Notes: generated by a model not told the origin, from the letters alone. Positions 1 to 10,825 are shown, counted from the first letter of the stretch. The stretch is DNA of 64,000 nucleotides from an uncultured Verrucomicrobiota bacterium (GCA_903930345.1 CAIYYI010000152.1:1-64000), one strand, 5' to 3'. Translations and numbers: made by a program.

Positions 1-400
1 CTGCTTTTGTGAATAACTTTTCAGGTCGCATTTAAACGGTGAAAAGTCGGTGCTGCGGGTGTTTAAACGCGGGATATGGCATCCTGGACTGTGTTGGGGG
101 GGCGACTGAAAGCGTTGAACTGTTCCCGATGAAACCCAGGACGACCTATCCTCCCATGCGAATGATCGCCATTATACGATATGTGCTATTGTTATATTAT
201 GTTGTGCATTTCTTATGGTAGTTTTTCTTATTATACTTCTCATTATAGCCTTCATATGTTATTGTGTATTTCATGATTGTTACGATGTACTTATCTTATT
301 TGTTCAATCGGGGCCATGAATTACAACGGAAATCGCCGGTTGCATTCACAACATGCCATGATTCACCGGGGTTATTCACAGGCAGCCGGGCTTTGGGCGG
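1..400. other. AT-rich intergenic segment with DnaA-box-like 9-mers (oriC-like candidate)
   Basis: TGTGAATAA at 8-16 (= TTATTCACA on minus) and TTATTCACA at 372-380, flanking an extended AT-rich tract at about 150-310. Confidence 0.35.
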
Positions 401-470
401 TTTTCGGCTGTGATTCCGGCCTGCTTTCATGACATACCTGATGGAATGCGCCAGTCCACATGAGCCTCCC

Positions 471-621
471 ATTCCACTGAGCCTTCAAGTTTCGCCAAAT
501 TCGTCAGTTATTCGGGTCGCTTGCGTCGTTGCTCGCTCGTTACTGTTTGCTGCGGATATGCGCCTCGCCAGCGGCCCAAAACCCGGCGCGCCTTAGCCCC
601 AACATGAAGGCTCAGTGGAAT
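471..621. repeat. 151-bp element with 17-bp perfect terminal inverted repeats; core shared with 62968-63131
   Basis: ATTCCACTGAGCCTTCA (471-487) and TGAAGGCTCAGTGGAAT (605-621); core gctgcggatatgcgcctcgc...cagcggcccaaaacccggcgcgccttag in both copies. Confidence 0.8.
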
Positions 622-692
622 CAACCGGACCAGGCTGACAATGAGGAATTTTATCATTTCACCCGGGGAAGGGTTGGTTTACAAAAGGGCGA

Positions 693-1406
693 ATGACCAC
701 ACGCCATGTGAAGGTGAAGGATTTGCCTGTGACGTTGCGACCACGGGAGCGGTTGTTGGCGAACGGGCCGGATGGGGTGAGTTCGGGTGACCTGCTGGCC
801 ATACTGCTCCGCACCGGAACCGCCGGCCGCAATGTGATTCAGGTCGCGGAGGAGCTGCTGATCCAGCACCAGACCCTCGAACGCCTGTCCCGGGTGACGG
901 TGCCGGAGCTTTGCAAGATCAAGGGGATTGGCCGAGACAAGGCCGCCACGCTGGTGGCCGCCTTCACCCTGGCGCGGCGCATGGCCGAGGAGATGCGCCA
1001 GGAACAACCGCTGCTGGACCGGGCGGAACTGGTGGCCGACCTGATGCGGGAACAGGTGCGCGCCTGCGAGGTGGAGAACTTTTTTGTGCTTCTGCTCAAC
1101 ACCCGACGACGATTGATCCAAGTGGTGCCCATCAGCCAGGGCACACTTGACACCCTGCTGGTGCATCCGCGCGAGGTCTTTCGTGCGGCGATCGCGGCCA
1201 ATGCGGCGGCGATAGTTTTGATCCACAATCACCCAAGTGGCGATCCTTCCCCCAGCGAGGCGGACGTCCAAGTGACCCGTGACCTGATCCGCTCCGGAAA
1301 ACTGCTGAAGATTGAGGTGCTGGACCACGTCATCATCGGGAGCAAACTGGCAGGACAGGAGCGGGATTTTGTCTCCCTCCGGGACCTTGGATATTTTTAC
1401 ACCTGA
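693..1406 (+). CDS. radC: RadC family JAB/MPN domain protein
   Basis: Translation contains HNHPSGDPSPSEAD metal-binding motif and N-terminal HhH-like region (LCKIKGIGRDKAATLVAAF) typical of RadC. Confidence 0.95.
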   Translation: MTTRHVKVKDLPVTLRPRERLLANGPDGVSSGDLLAILLRTGTAGRNVIQVAEELLIQHQTLERLSRVTVPELCKIKGIGRDKAATLVAAFTLARRMAEEMRQEQPLLDRAELVADLMREQVRACEVENFFVLLLNTRRRLIQVVPISQGTLDTLLVHPREVFRAAIAANAAAIVLIHNHPSGDPSPSEADVQVTRDLIRSGKLLKIEVLDHVIIGSKLAGQERDFVSLRDLGYFYT

Positions 1407-1422
1407 CACCCTGCGAACGCCT

Positions 1423-3924
1423 ATGAAAACAGACCACCGATGGCTGGCCGAACTTTGCCTGGCCGCCTGCCTGGGAACAACCTTGCCATTGGCCGCAGCA
1501 GAGCCCGGCCCACTGACCGCCTGGTATGACCAGGCCGCCAACCGGTGGGAGGAGGCCCTGCCGTTGGGCAATGGCCGCCTGGGAGCAATGGTGTATGGCG
1601 GCACCCGGCAAGAGCATTTGCAGCTCAACGAGGACACGCTGTATTCGGGCTGGCCCGGATATCGGGACACCGGGGTGAAGATTGCCCCGGATTTTGCCAC
1701 GGTGACCAATCTCATCGCGCGGAGCAAGTTTTTGGAGGCGGATCGGTTGGTGACGGAAAAGTGGCTGGGCGGGGCGCAAGCCTGCTACCAGCCACTGGGG
1801 GATCTGTTCCTGGATTTCAAACACACAGGCACGCCCCAGAATTATCGCCGGGAGCTGGACCTGGCCTTGGCGACGGTCCGGATCGGATATGTTGTGGATG
1901 AAACGCGGTTCACACGGGAATGTTTCATCAGTGCGCCTGATCAAGTGATGGTGATCCGGCTGACCGCCGAAGGCAAAGCGATGCTCGACTTTCAGATCGG
2001 CCTCACCACCCCGCATTCCAATGCGACGACCGTTGCCACCGCCAAAGGGGATTTGCTGGTGAAAGGCCAGGTGCCCGGGTTTGTGCTCCGCCGGGATTTG
2101 AGCCTGGTGGAGAAAAAGAAGGAGACCCACAAATACCCTCCGCTTTGGGATGAAAAAGGAGAACGCAAACCCGGCGCCAAAACCGTGTTGTATGGGGACG
2201 AAATCGGCGGCCGAGGCATGCGGTTCCAAGCGGCTGTGCGGGTGATGGCACCCGGGGCGAAAATCACGGCCATGGAAGGGGCTCTGCGGGTGACGGGGAC
2301 GCGGGAAGTGCTGCTGATCTATTCCGCCGCATCCAGCTTCAACGGCTATGACCGCGACCCGGTCAAGGAGGGGGTGGATCCCAGCATCGCGGTGCAGCGG
2401 GCGCTGGACAGGGCGGCCCCTAAGAAATACGCCGGCCTGCGAGAGCGGCATACGACGGATTATCAGGCGTTGTTCAACCGGACCACCCTCCATCTGGGAA
2501 GCGTGGCGGGCCGCCGCCAGGTGGCCACGCCGCAGCGGCTCAAGGAATTCACCCTGGCGGGCGATCCCGAACTGGCCACGCTGTACTTCCAGTTCGCCCG
2601 TTACCTGATGATCTCCGGATCGCGCCCGGGAACGCAGCCGTTGAACCTGCAGGGGCTGTGGAATCCGCACATCATCCCGCCATGGGCCTCCGCATACACG
2701 ATCAACATCAACGCGGAGATGAATTACTGGCTGGCGGAGGCGGGCAACCTGCCGGATTGCCACGAGCCGTTGCTGCGGATGGTGCGCGAGCTGGCGGTGG
2801 ACGGCGCGCGGGTGGCGAAGCGGATGTATGGCGCGCGCGGCTGGGTGGCGCATCACAACACGACGATCTGGCGCTGCGCCGAGCCGGTGGATGGGGCCGC
2901 ATAAGCAGCCTTCTGGCCGATGGCCGCCGGCTGGCTCTGCGAACACCTGTTTGAACACTACCAGTTCTCACGCGATGAAAACTTTCTGCGAGAAGCCTAC
3001 CCGCTGATGAAGGGGGCGGCGGAATTCTTTCTCGACTGGCTGGTCACCGATGAACGGGGGCGGCTGGTGACGCCGGTCAGCACCTCGCCGGAAAACAACT
3101 TCAACTACCAGGATGAGACCGGCAAGGTGCAGCGGGCCAGTGTTTCACGCGGGGCCACCATGGACCTGGCGATCATCCGGGAGCTGTTCACCAACACCCG
3201 GCAGGCGGCGGAGATCCTGGGTCTGGACGCAGAATTTCGCGAGGTCCTGCAAACCGGGTTGCGCCGACTGAGGCCGTTTGAAACCGGGGCGCGGGGCCAG
3301 CTCATGGAGTGGGCGGAAGATTTCAGCGAGGCGGAGCCGCAGCACCGGCATGTTTCACACCTGTACGGACTGCATCCCGCCGCGCTCATCAACGTGCGCG
3401 CCACCCCGGAGCTGGCCGGGGCAGCGCGGCGCACGCTGGAACTGCGCGGCGACGGTGGCACCGGCTGGAGCAAGGCGTGGAAGATCAACTTCTGGGCCCG
3501 CCTTGAGGATGGGGACCATGCCGGACGCCTGCTGGGCGATCTGTTGGGGAAATCGACGCTGCCCAACCTGTTCGACACCTGCCCGCCGTTTCAGATCGAC
3601 GGCAATTTCGGCGGCGCCTCCGGGGTGATCGAAATGCTGCTGCAAAGCCAGGAAACCACAGTGGTGGCCGGACGCAGTGTTCCGGTGCTGAATCTTCTGC
3701 CGGCCCGGCCCACGGCCTGGGCGGAGGGGGAGGTCAAAGGGTTGCGTGCCCGCGGCGGCTTCACGGTTGACCTGACGTGGAAGGATGGCCGGCTGGTGGC
3801 CGCCACGCTCAAGGCGGCACGCGCGCAGGCCTGTGTGATCCGAAGTGGGGAAGCACAGATCCCCTGGACGGCGCGGGCGGGGGAGATCCTCAAGCTGGAC
3901 GGACAATTGGTTGGGAATAGGTAG
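1423..3924 (+). pseudogene. Glycoside hydrolase family 95-like (alpha-L-fucosidase type), interrupted by an in-frame TAA at 2902-2904
   Basis: ORFs 1312..2904 and 2920..3924 are in the same frame; signal peptide from MKTDHRWLAELCLAACLG; GH95 motifs [51 protein letters not shown], then after the stop [38 protein letters not shown]. Confidence 0.85.
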
Positions 3925-3989
3925 GACGGTAAAAATCCCGTAACCACACCGGGAGGGGAACCGTCTAACCAGACAGCAAACGACAAATT

Positions 3990-4454
3990 ATGAAAAAATT
4001 ACTTTTCGGTCTGACCATCGCCGCCTGTGCGGTGTGTGCCCAAGCTCAACAAGCCCCCGCTGGCGGTCCCGGTGGGGCCGGCCGTGGCGGTCCTGGCGGG
4101 ATGCTGCGTTATAACCCGCTGATGAACGCCTTGGATAAGAATTCCGATGGCGAGCTTTCCGCTGAGGAAATCAAGAACGCGACGGCTGAGCTGAAGAAGC
4201 TGGACAAGAATGGCGACGGCAAGATCACCGAAGACGAATTGCGTGTCACGCCGGAAGACATGGTGAAACAGATCATGTTGAACGACAAGAACGGGGACGG
4301 AAAACTCTCCAAGGAGGAACTGCCGGAGAGAATGCAGGGGATGATGGACCGGGCCGACGCGGACAAGGATGGTTTCCTCTCGAAGGACGAGCTGACGAAG
4401 GTCATGAGCGGCTTTGGCGGCGGCCAAGGGCGTCCCCAACGGCGTCAGCAGTAA
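3990..4454 (+). CDS. Secreted EF-hand protein with four canonical EF-hand loops
   Basis: Signal peptide MKKLLFGLTIAACAVCAQAQ; loops DKNSDGELSAEE, DKNGDGKITEDE, DKNGDGKLSKEE, DADKDGFLSKDE. Confidence 0.9.
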   Translation: MKKLLFGLTIAACAVCAQAQQAPAGGPGGAGRGGPGGMLRYNPLMNALDKNSDGELSAEEIKNATAELKKLDKNGDGKITEDELRVTPEDMVKQIMLNDKNGDGKLSKEELPERMQGMMDRADADKDGFLSKDELTKVMSGFGGGQGRPQRRQQ

Positions 4455-4488
4455 GACGCGGGGAAAAAACAGACATTTTAAACACGGA

Positions 4489-4518
4489 ACCGGACTCCTT
4501 ACAGGGGTCCGGTTTTTT
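4489..4518 (+). terminator. Rho-independent terminator after EF-hand gene
   Basis: ACCGGACTCC ttaca GGGGTCCGGT followed by T run. Confidence 0.85.
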
Positions 4519-4639
4519 GCTGTGCGCCCGGCAAGGGAAAGTCTGAGACCCGCACAACGTCACGGAGGGGGGGCAATGACTGGGATGAGGAAAAAGTTGA
4601 ACCACGAATTTACCCAATGGCATGAATAGGGAGAAGCAA

Positions 4640-4760
4640 TGCAGGGTGCTGGCATCCCGCCGGGATGCGATGGTTTTTTTGGCTTTTCCAGGGGTGTCGT
4701 CGCCGGGCTCCTCAACCCCTGGCTAATGGCTTTCAAGCCTCCGGCTTGGAGGGGGAGACG
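4640..4760. repeat. Intergenic multi-hairpin repeat, copy 1 (related copy at about 13135-13255)
   Basis: GCATCCCgccGGGATGC, CCAGGGGT...ACCCCTGG and CAAGCCtccGGCTTG in series. Confidence 0.6.
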
Positions 4761-4858
4761 CGTTGTCCGCGCAAAAGCCGTCCATTGGAACAATCGGGAT
4801 TCGTGGTTGGAGCGGAAGGGAGTTGACGGCGGAGCGGTTTATCGGCGAGGAATGGCGC

Positions 4859-5542
4859 ATGCAGAAAACAGTGTTGATCACCGGGGCCACACGCGGCATC
4901 GGCCGCGAGGTGGCGCGACAGTTAAAGGCGGCCGGATATGCCGTGTTTGTGACGGGCCGCGACGCGCGGGCGCTGGCCGCCGTGCAAAAGGAGCTGGATT
5001 GCCCGGGGGCGGCGGTGGATTTGGGCGATCCCAACCGGGTGGTGGATCTGTACGCAACCGCCCAGAAGGCGCTGGGCCACGTGGAGGCACTGGTGAATAA
5101 CGCGGGATTCAACGAGGCCAAGGTGGGGATAGAAAAGGTCACGCCCGAGGCACTGGATCACTCCTACGCCGTCAACGTGCGCGCTCCGATTCTGCTGGCG
5201 CGCGAGGCGCTGAAGGAGATGGGGGCGCGCCGCTCCGGGCACATAGTGAATGTGCTGAGCAGCGTGGTGAAGGCGAAGCTCGAAAACTATTCGGTCTATT
5301 CCACCATGAAGCACGCGCTGCACGGATTCACCGGATGCCTCACCAAGGAGGCGCGGGCGCAGGGGGTGAAGGTGACCGCCATTTACCCGGGCGGCGTGGA
5401 CACCACCTTCCGGACAAATGCGCGGCCGGACTATATGCGGGCGGATTCAGCGGCACGGATGATCGTGCTGTGCCTGACCGCGCCGGAGGATGTGGTGGTC
5501 CACGAACTGGTGTACCGGCCGCTGGTGGAAACGAATTTCTGA
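4859..5542 (+). CDS. SDR family NAD(P)-dependent oxidoreductase
   Basis: TGATRGIG cofactor motif, NNAG, YSVYSTMK (YxxxK) active site; start chosen at MQKTVLITGATRG. Confidence 0.93.
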   Translation: MQKTVLITGATRGIGREVARQLKAAGYAVFVTGRDARALAAVQKELDCPGAAVDLGDPNRVVDLYATAQKALGHVEALVNNAGFNEAKVGIEKVTPEALDHSYAVNVRAPILLAREALKEMGARRSGHIVNVLSSVVKAKLENYSVYSTMKHALHGFTGCLTKEARAQGVKVTAIYPGGVDTTFRTNARPDYMRADSAARMIVLCLTAPEDVVVHELVYRPLVETNF

Positions 5543-5556
5543 CCGGCGGCGGCGGC

Positions 5557-7761
5557 CTAACGGCTACCGGCCACGGAGCCGGGTTTGTCCAGGAGCTGGA
5601 TAAGATCCGTCAGGACACGCTTGGATTCCTCCATGCCAATGTCCAGCGACGGCATGGGGTCATCCTTTTCCTCCCCATCCTCCAGGGTGGGATCGCCGCT
5701 GTGGGCCTTGGGTTTTTCCTTCTCCGGGCTGACGGCTTTGGCAACCTCGTTGGTTTTCACAAATGGGGGGGGCAGGCCGGGCAGCTCGGCGTTCTTGAGG
5801 GTGATCTCAAACGTTTTGAAATTGGGTTCGCCCCGTTTTTCAAGTTCCTTTTTGCGGGCCTTGGTGCGGGTTTCCGTCTCCTGCTTCTCCTTGAGGCGCA
5901 CCGCCTCGTTCAGGGAGATGGATTTGTCCTCTTTGGCCTTTTTGTAGCGCTCAATCTCCTCGCGCAGGAAGTCAAAGTCCCGGTCCTTTGCCACACGGGC
6001 GGCGGAACGACGGGACAGATCGGCGCGCAAGGGGTTGACATGATTGACGGGATCAAATTTGGCCGGGGGCACGGTGTCCCAGGGGAGCGGGTTCTGGAGG
6101 GCGGACTCCCCGATCTCGGCGAAGTTGTTGGGCGAGGGGAGAATGAGGTCGGGGATGACGCCCTTGAGCTGGGTGGATTCGCCGTTGGCGCGGTAGAACT
6201 TGCGGATGGTGAGCTTCAGCGCACCCAGATTGTTGGTGGCCCGCAGGAAACGGTTAAGCTCCAGGACGGACTGCACGGTGCCTTTGCCATGGGTGGAGCT
6301 ATCGCCCACCACGAGAGCGCGGCCGTAATCCTGCAGCGCACCGGCCAGAATTTCCGAGGCCGAGGCACTGAAGCGGCTGGTCAACACGACGAGGGGCCCC
6401 TCGTAAAGAACGGCCGGGTCGGTGTCGCGATCCACGGTGATGGTGCCATCCGGGTCTTTCACCTGCACGACGGGGCCTTCCTTGATGAAGAGGCCGGTGA
6501 GGTTGATCGCCTCATCCAGAGAGCCGCCGCCGTTGCGGCGCAGGTCGAGGATGATGCCGCGGACATTCTCTTCCTTCAGCTTTTTGATGAGCTTGCTGAC
6601 ATCGGTGGTGGTGCTTTTGTGGTCGGCGGCGCGATTGCCGAGATCGGCATAAAAGGAGGGGAGATCAATGATGCCCAAGCGCAAAGGTTTGCCTTTTGCG
6701 GCAGGAATTTCCAAGAGCTTGGCCTTGGCTTCGGAATCCTCAAGCTTGATCTCATCCCGGATGAGGCTCACGACCTTGCGAACGGAGGGATCCGTGGCAT
6801 CCGCCGGAATGATGGTGAGGCGGACTTCAGAGCCTTTGGGCCCGCGGATCAGCTCGACCACCTTGTTGAGTTTCCAGTCCACGACATCCACCGGGTCATT
6901 GGTGCCCTGGGCGACGGCGACCACGCGGTCATTGGGCTTGACCTGTTTGTTGCGCATGGCGGGTCCGGGCATGAGTTCGCGGATTTTGCAGTAACCATCC
7001 TCCGAGGTGAGCACGGCACCGATGCCAAACAGGGCCAGCTTCATGCTGATGTTGAAGTTGTCGTAGGACGGCTTGCCCATGTATTCGGAATGGGGATCAT
7101 AGACACGGGCCAACGCGGAGAGGTAAATCTGGAAGATCTCGTCACTATCGAATTCACGCAGGGTGCGGAGCTGACGCATGTACCTGCTGGTGATGGTTTT
7201 GACGATTTCAGCGGGCTTCTGCTTGTTGAGTTTCTCCTGAAGGAACTCATAGCGGATGCGATCCAGCCAGATGGTGCGCGCCTCCGCAAGGGAGTTGGGC
7301 CGGGGCAGGTCTTTGCGGTTGAAGACGTAGCGGGTATCCGAGGTGAACTCAAATTTGTTGGTGGCGAGGATGTTGGTGGCAAAGGCCACCTGCTCCTCAA
7401 AACGTTCCATGAACCGGGTGAAGATGTACTCCGCCGGGGAGGTGTCACCGAAGCGCACGGTCAGATCATCCAGCCGATTGCGCCAGCGTTCAAAGTCCTC
7501 CAAGTCGCTCTTGATGAATAACATGCGGCCCATGTCAAGGGCGTCAACGTAGCGGTCCAGGAATTTGGAGGAGAAATCATCGTTGAAAGCGTGCTGATTG
7601 TAGTGCATCCGCTCCAGGAGCGCGACCGCCACGCGGGCGATCTTGGCGTCATCAGAGCCGGGCGTGAGCTTATCCTCCGCCGAGCGGGCGGGGGCAGGGG
7701 AGACCGCCGCCGAGGCGGCGAAGGCCAGATGCAGAGCGATTAATAACGCGTACCATTTCAT
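5557..7761 (-). CDS. prc: Carboxy-terminal processing (tail-specific) protease, S41 family with PDZ domain
   Basis: PDZ region IGAVLTSEDGYCKIRELMPGPAMRNKQVKPNDRVVAV; S41 region GIILDLRRNGGGSLDEAINLTGLFI, SRFSASASEILAGALQDYGRALVVGDSSTHGKGTVQ. Confidence 0.93.
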   Translation of the reverse strand: MKWYALLIALHLAFAASAAVSPAPARSAEDKLTPGSDDAKIARVAVALLERMHYNQHAFNDDFSSKFLDRYVDALDMGRMLFIKSDLEDFERWRNRLDDLTVRFGDTSPAEYIFTRFMERFEEQVAFATNILATNKFEFTSDTRYVFNRKDLPRPNSLAEARTIWLDRIRYEFLQEKLNKQKPAEIVKTITSRYMRQLRTLREFDSDEIFQIYLSALARVYDPHSEYMGKPSYDNFNISMKLALFGIGAVLTSEDGYCKIRELMPGPAMRNKQVKPNDRVVAVAQGTNDPVDVVDWKLNKVVELIRGPKGSEVRLTIIPADATDPSVRKVVSLIRDEIKLEDSEAKAKLLEIPAAKGKPLRLGIIDLPSFYADLGNRAADHKSTTTDVSKLIKKLKEENVRGIILDLRRNGGGSLDEAINLTGLFIKEGPVVQVKDPDGTITVDRDTDPAVLYEGPLVVLTSRFSASASEILAGALQDYGRALVVGDSSTHGKGTVQSVLELNRFLRATNNLGALKLTIRKFYRANGESTQLKGVIPDLILPSPNNFAEIGESALQNPLPWDTVPPAKFDPVNHVNPLRADLSRRSAARVAKDRDFDFLREEIERYKKAKEDKSISLNEAVRLKEKQETETRTKARKKELEKRGEPNFKTFEITLKNAELPGLPPPFVKTNEVAKAVSPEKEKPKAHSGDPTLEDGEEKDDPMPSLDIGMEESKRVLTDLIQLLDKPGSVAGSR

Positions 7762-7875
7762 GACTTGGGTCAGTTTAACACGAACCGCTCCACAATAGCA
7801 CGCATTAAAGAAAAGGCGAAGGGGTGAACGAATGGCCCCTTGGTTGAGGACGCAGCGCCTGGATCTGGCCAGATT

Positions 7876-10674
7876 TCAGCGTTTTTGTGCCGTCACTGTT
7901 TTTGTTTCACCATTGAGCACGATGGTCACCTGGCGCGGCTGGGGCGAGGTGATGCGGTAGTCGGTTACCTTGCCGTCCTTCCACTGCATGTCCACAGTGA
8001 AGTTGCCGCGCGCGCGCAGACCCTGGACGGAACCCGTTGCCCAAGTTGTCGGCAATGCTGGCAGGAGACGCAGGATGGGGGCGCCGTCGGCGGTGAGTTC
8101 GTGACTTTGAATGAGCATTTCGCCGATGGCGGCGCAGCCACCGAAGTTTCCGTCGATCTGGAATGGGGCATGGAGGCAAAAGAGATTCTGCGCGCCACGG
8201 CCGATGAGCATCGAGAGCAGCTTGTTGGCATGGTCGCCATCCTGCATGCGCGCCCAGAAATTCGCCTTCCAAGCCATGGACCACCCTGTGGAGGCATCGC
8301 CGCGGCGTTCAAGAGACAGCCGGGCGCCTTTGAAGAGTTCAGGCGTCTGGGGATTGATCTCCGTTCCCGGGTACAGGCCCCAAAGGTGTGAACTGTGGCG
8401 GTGTTGGATTTCGGCTTCCTCAAAATCCTCCTGCCATTCCATGATGCGGCCTTCTGTATTCACACGGGTCGGCATGAGCCTGGCCCGGGTGACATCCAGG
8501 CCTTTGGCAAAATCCTTGTCCTTGCCCAGGATGCGTGCTGCCTCCGCGGTGCGAGCCAGCAGGTCGCGGATGATTTGCAAGTCAAACGTTGAACCCACAC
8601 AAAACGAAGTCGTTCGTTTCTTTCCCTCGCGGTCACTGTAGTGATATGAATTTTCAGGCGAATTGGACGGGGCAGTCACGAGCAACCGGGTCTTGGGCTC
8701 CTCGACCAATATGGCCTGAGAGAACTCGCTGGCACCGCGCATGACCGGGTAATACTTCCTGAGAAACCCCTTATCCAACGTGAAGGCATAATGCGTCCAA
8801 ATATGCTGGGCCAGCCACGCGCCGCAGGTGGGGCCGACACACGCGCCCAAGTTGCTTGGGGAGGTATCAAACCAAGGGTTTTGAGTGTGGTTGGCCATCC
8901 AACCGGGGGCATTGTAATAAGCCTTGGCTGTCTTCTGGCCCTCTCTGGCGACACCCTCAATAAACCGCATGAGGGGCAGATGGCAATCCGACAGATTCGC
9001 GATCTCCGCCGGCCAATAGTTCATTTGCAGGTTGATATTGCTATGAAAATCACCTCGCCACGGGGTGTCGTATTCCTCAGCCCAAATCCCTTGCAGATTG
9101 GTTGGAAGCTGCGAATCGGGCCGGGAGCCGGAAACCAAGAGGTGGCGTCCGAACTGAAAATAGAGCGCCGCCAGCGCGGGATCGGAAACGGCCTCCGCCT
9201 GCCGAACGCGCTCTGGCGTTGGCAACCGGGAGTTGGCGCCCTCCGGCAACGAGAGCCGGCAGCGGTTCATAAAGGATGCATGATCGGCAGCCGCGCCGCT
9301 CTGAATGGATTCAAACGGCTTCGACAGTGCCTTCTTCAAACGCTGTCGCACCCGCGACGCATATCCCTTGTCGAACAAATCAGTGCCGGCTGAAACAATG
9401 AGGGTCACTTCATCCGCATTTTCAACGGAGATGCCAGATGCCGAAGTGATGACCTTGCCGCCCTTGGCGGTCGCGCCCAGGATAGCCAGATATCGGACGC
9501 CCTCACCGGTCACACCTTTGGGCGGGTGGAAGGGGAGCTGGCCTTCCAGTCGTTGATAACCGCCTTCCTTTTCGATGACCGCTTTTTCCCGACGGGAAAG
9601 GGACGCCGAAAAGGAAAGGGCTCCCGGTTTATCGCCCTTGAGTCGCAGCGCCATCACCTCGTCCGGCTTGGAGACCACCAGCTCGCGCGTGAAGACGACC
9701 CCCTCTTGAACATACCGGGTGGTGGCCACGCCTGTCATCAGGTTAAGGTCTCGCCGGTAACCCTCGGACGAAGAAGAAGGCGCGCCCACATCAATGCCCG
9801 ACAGCGCGATTTCTGCCACCTGGAAAAAGGACTCCTGTGGAGTAAAGGTGAAGCGATAGAAGCGATAGGCGGACGGCTTTGCGATGGCAAAGGTCTTCGC
9901 CTGGTGCCGTTTTTCAAAAGGCTTACCCAAGTTTTGACGATCAAGTTCCGACCATGTTTTGCCATCGGGGGATCCATGGAGCACCCACACCTGCGGATCA
10001 CGACCCGGGGCATCGTCGGCACTGGTAAACGAATATGCCGGAGCCGTCTGCTCTTTGACCAATTCGACCTGCCAAACCACGGCCTTGCCCGCCTTGTCAA
10101 TGCACCACTTGGTTTTGGCATCGCCATCAATGCAGTTGGCGATCGTTTTGCCGTCGCCATTCTCGTGTCCGCTGGGGGATGAGACTCTCGACTCCGTGAT
10201 TTTGCCGCCAAAGGTGACGGTCAAATCCCCGAGCGTCTGGTATGTTCCAAATTGATCCCGATCATTCCAACCGCTCACACCAGCGGGATAACCGAAATTC
10301 CTGGACAGCTCGCTTTGCGCGGCACCGATGTTGCCATCGAAGAGATTCCTGCGAACATCCGGCAAACATTGATAAGCGTCGTAGCGGTTCCCGTCGTAAG
10401 GGCCGCCGGTCCAGACGGAAGATTCATTGAGAACAATTCGCTCCTTGCCAACCCCGCCCATATCCATCGCCCCCAAACGTCCATTGCCAACCACACTGGA
10501 CTGATGAAAAGAGCTGGCGGGCTTCACAAACCACACGCTCATCGGCTCCGCTGGAGGAAAATCCAAGCTCGCCGGTTTCAGATTTTCGGCCGCGTTCAGT
10601 GGCTGCGCCAGAACCGGACAAACGATCAAGGCCAGCCTGGCTGCCTTCCGCATCATCACCAGTACCTTATTCAT
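7876..10674 (-). CDS. GH95-like alpha-L-fucosidase with inserted discoidin-like (F5/8 type C) domain
   Basis: Signal peptide; [86 protein letters not shown]; about 145 aa insert with [13 protein letters not shown]...WQVEL...RFYRFTFTP. Confidence 0.9.
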   Translation of the reverse strand: MNKVLVMMRKAARLALIVCPVLAQPLNAAENLKPASLDFPPAEPMSVWFVKPASSFHQSSVVGNGRLGAMDMGGVGKERIVLNESSVWTGGPYDGNRYDAYQCLPDVRRNLFDGNIGAAQSELSRNFGYPAGVSGWNDRDQFGTYQTLGDLTVTFGGKITESRVSSPSGHENGDGKTIANCIDGDAKTKWCIDKAGKAVVWQVELVKEQTAPAYSFTSADDAPGRDPQVWVLHGSPDGKTWSELDRQNLGKPFEKRHQAKTFAIAKPSAYRFYRFTFTPQESFFQVAEIALSGIDVGAPSSSSEGYRRDLNLMTGVATTRYVQEGVVFTRELVVSKPDEVMALRLKGDKPGALSFSASLSRREKAVIEKEGGYQRLEGQLPFHPPKGVTGEGVRYLAILGATAKGGKVITSASGISVENADEVTLIVSAGTDLFDKGYASRVRQRLKKALSKPFESIQSGAAADHASFMNRCRLSLPEGANSRLPTPERVRQAEAVSDPALAALYFQFGRHLLVSGSRPDSQLPTNLQGIWAEEYDTPWRGDFHSNINLQMNYWPAEIANLSDCHLPLMRFIEGVAREGQKTAKAYYNAPGWMANHTQNPWFDTSPSNLGACVGPTCGAWLAQHIWTHYAFTLDKGFLRKYYPVMRGASEFSQAILVEEPKTRLLVTAPSNSPENSYHYSDREGKKRTTSFCVGSTFDLQIIRDLLARTAEAARILGKDKDFAKGLDVTRARLMPTRVNTEGRIMEWQEDFEEAEIQHRHSSHLWGLYPGTEINPQTPELFKGARLSLERRGDASTGWSMAWKANFWARMQDGDHANKLLSMLIGRGAQNLFCLHAPFQIDGNFGGCAAIGEMLIQSHELTADGAPILRLLPALPTTWATGSVQGLRARGNFTVDMQWKDGKVTDYRITSPQPRQVTIVLNGETKTVTAQKR

Positions 10675-10825
10675 AAAACATCAAACCGCCATTCCAAGAC
10701 TCAGGAATGGATCAGGATAAAACGCTCACCTCGAAAAGCACTAAAAAATGGAAAATAAGTCTCCGGCGCTTGGAAGCTTTTTTTATCTCGACTCGCAGCC
10801 CGGTCATTTTAGCATGGTCGAAACT

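Noticed and set aside
39-221. 60-aa ORF at the left edge
   Set aside because: Short, in AT-rich intergenic DNA, no ribosome-binding site or motif recognised.
5335-7521. 728-aa plus-strand ORF
   Set aside because: Fully antisense to the S41 protease gene, with His/Gly-rich nonsense composition; typical shadow ORF of GC-rich coding DNA.
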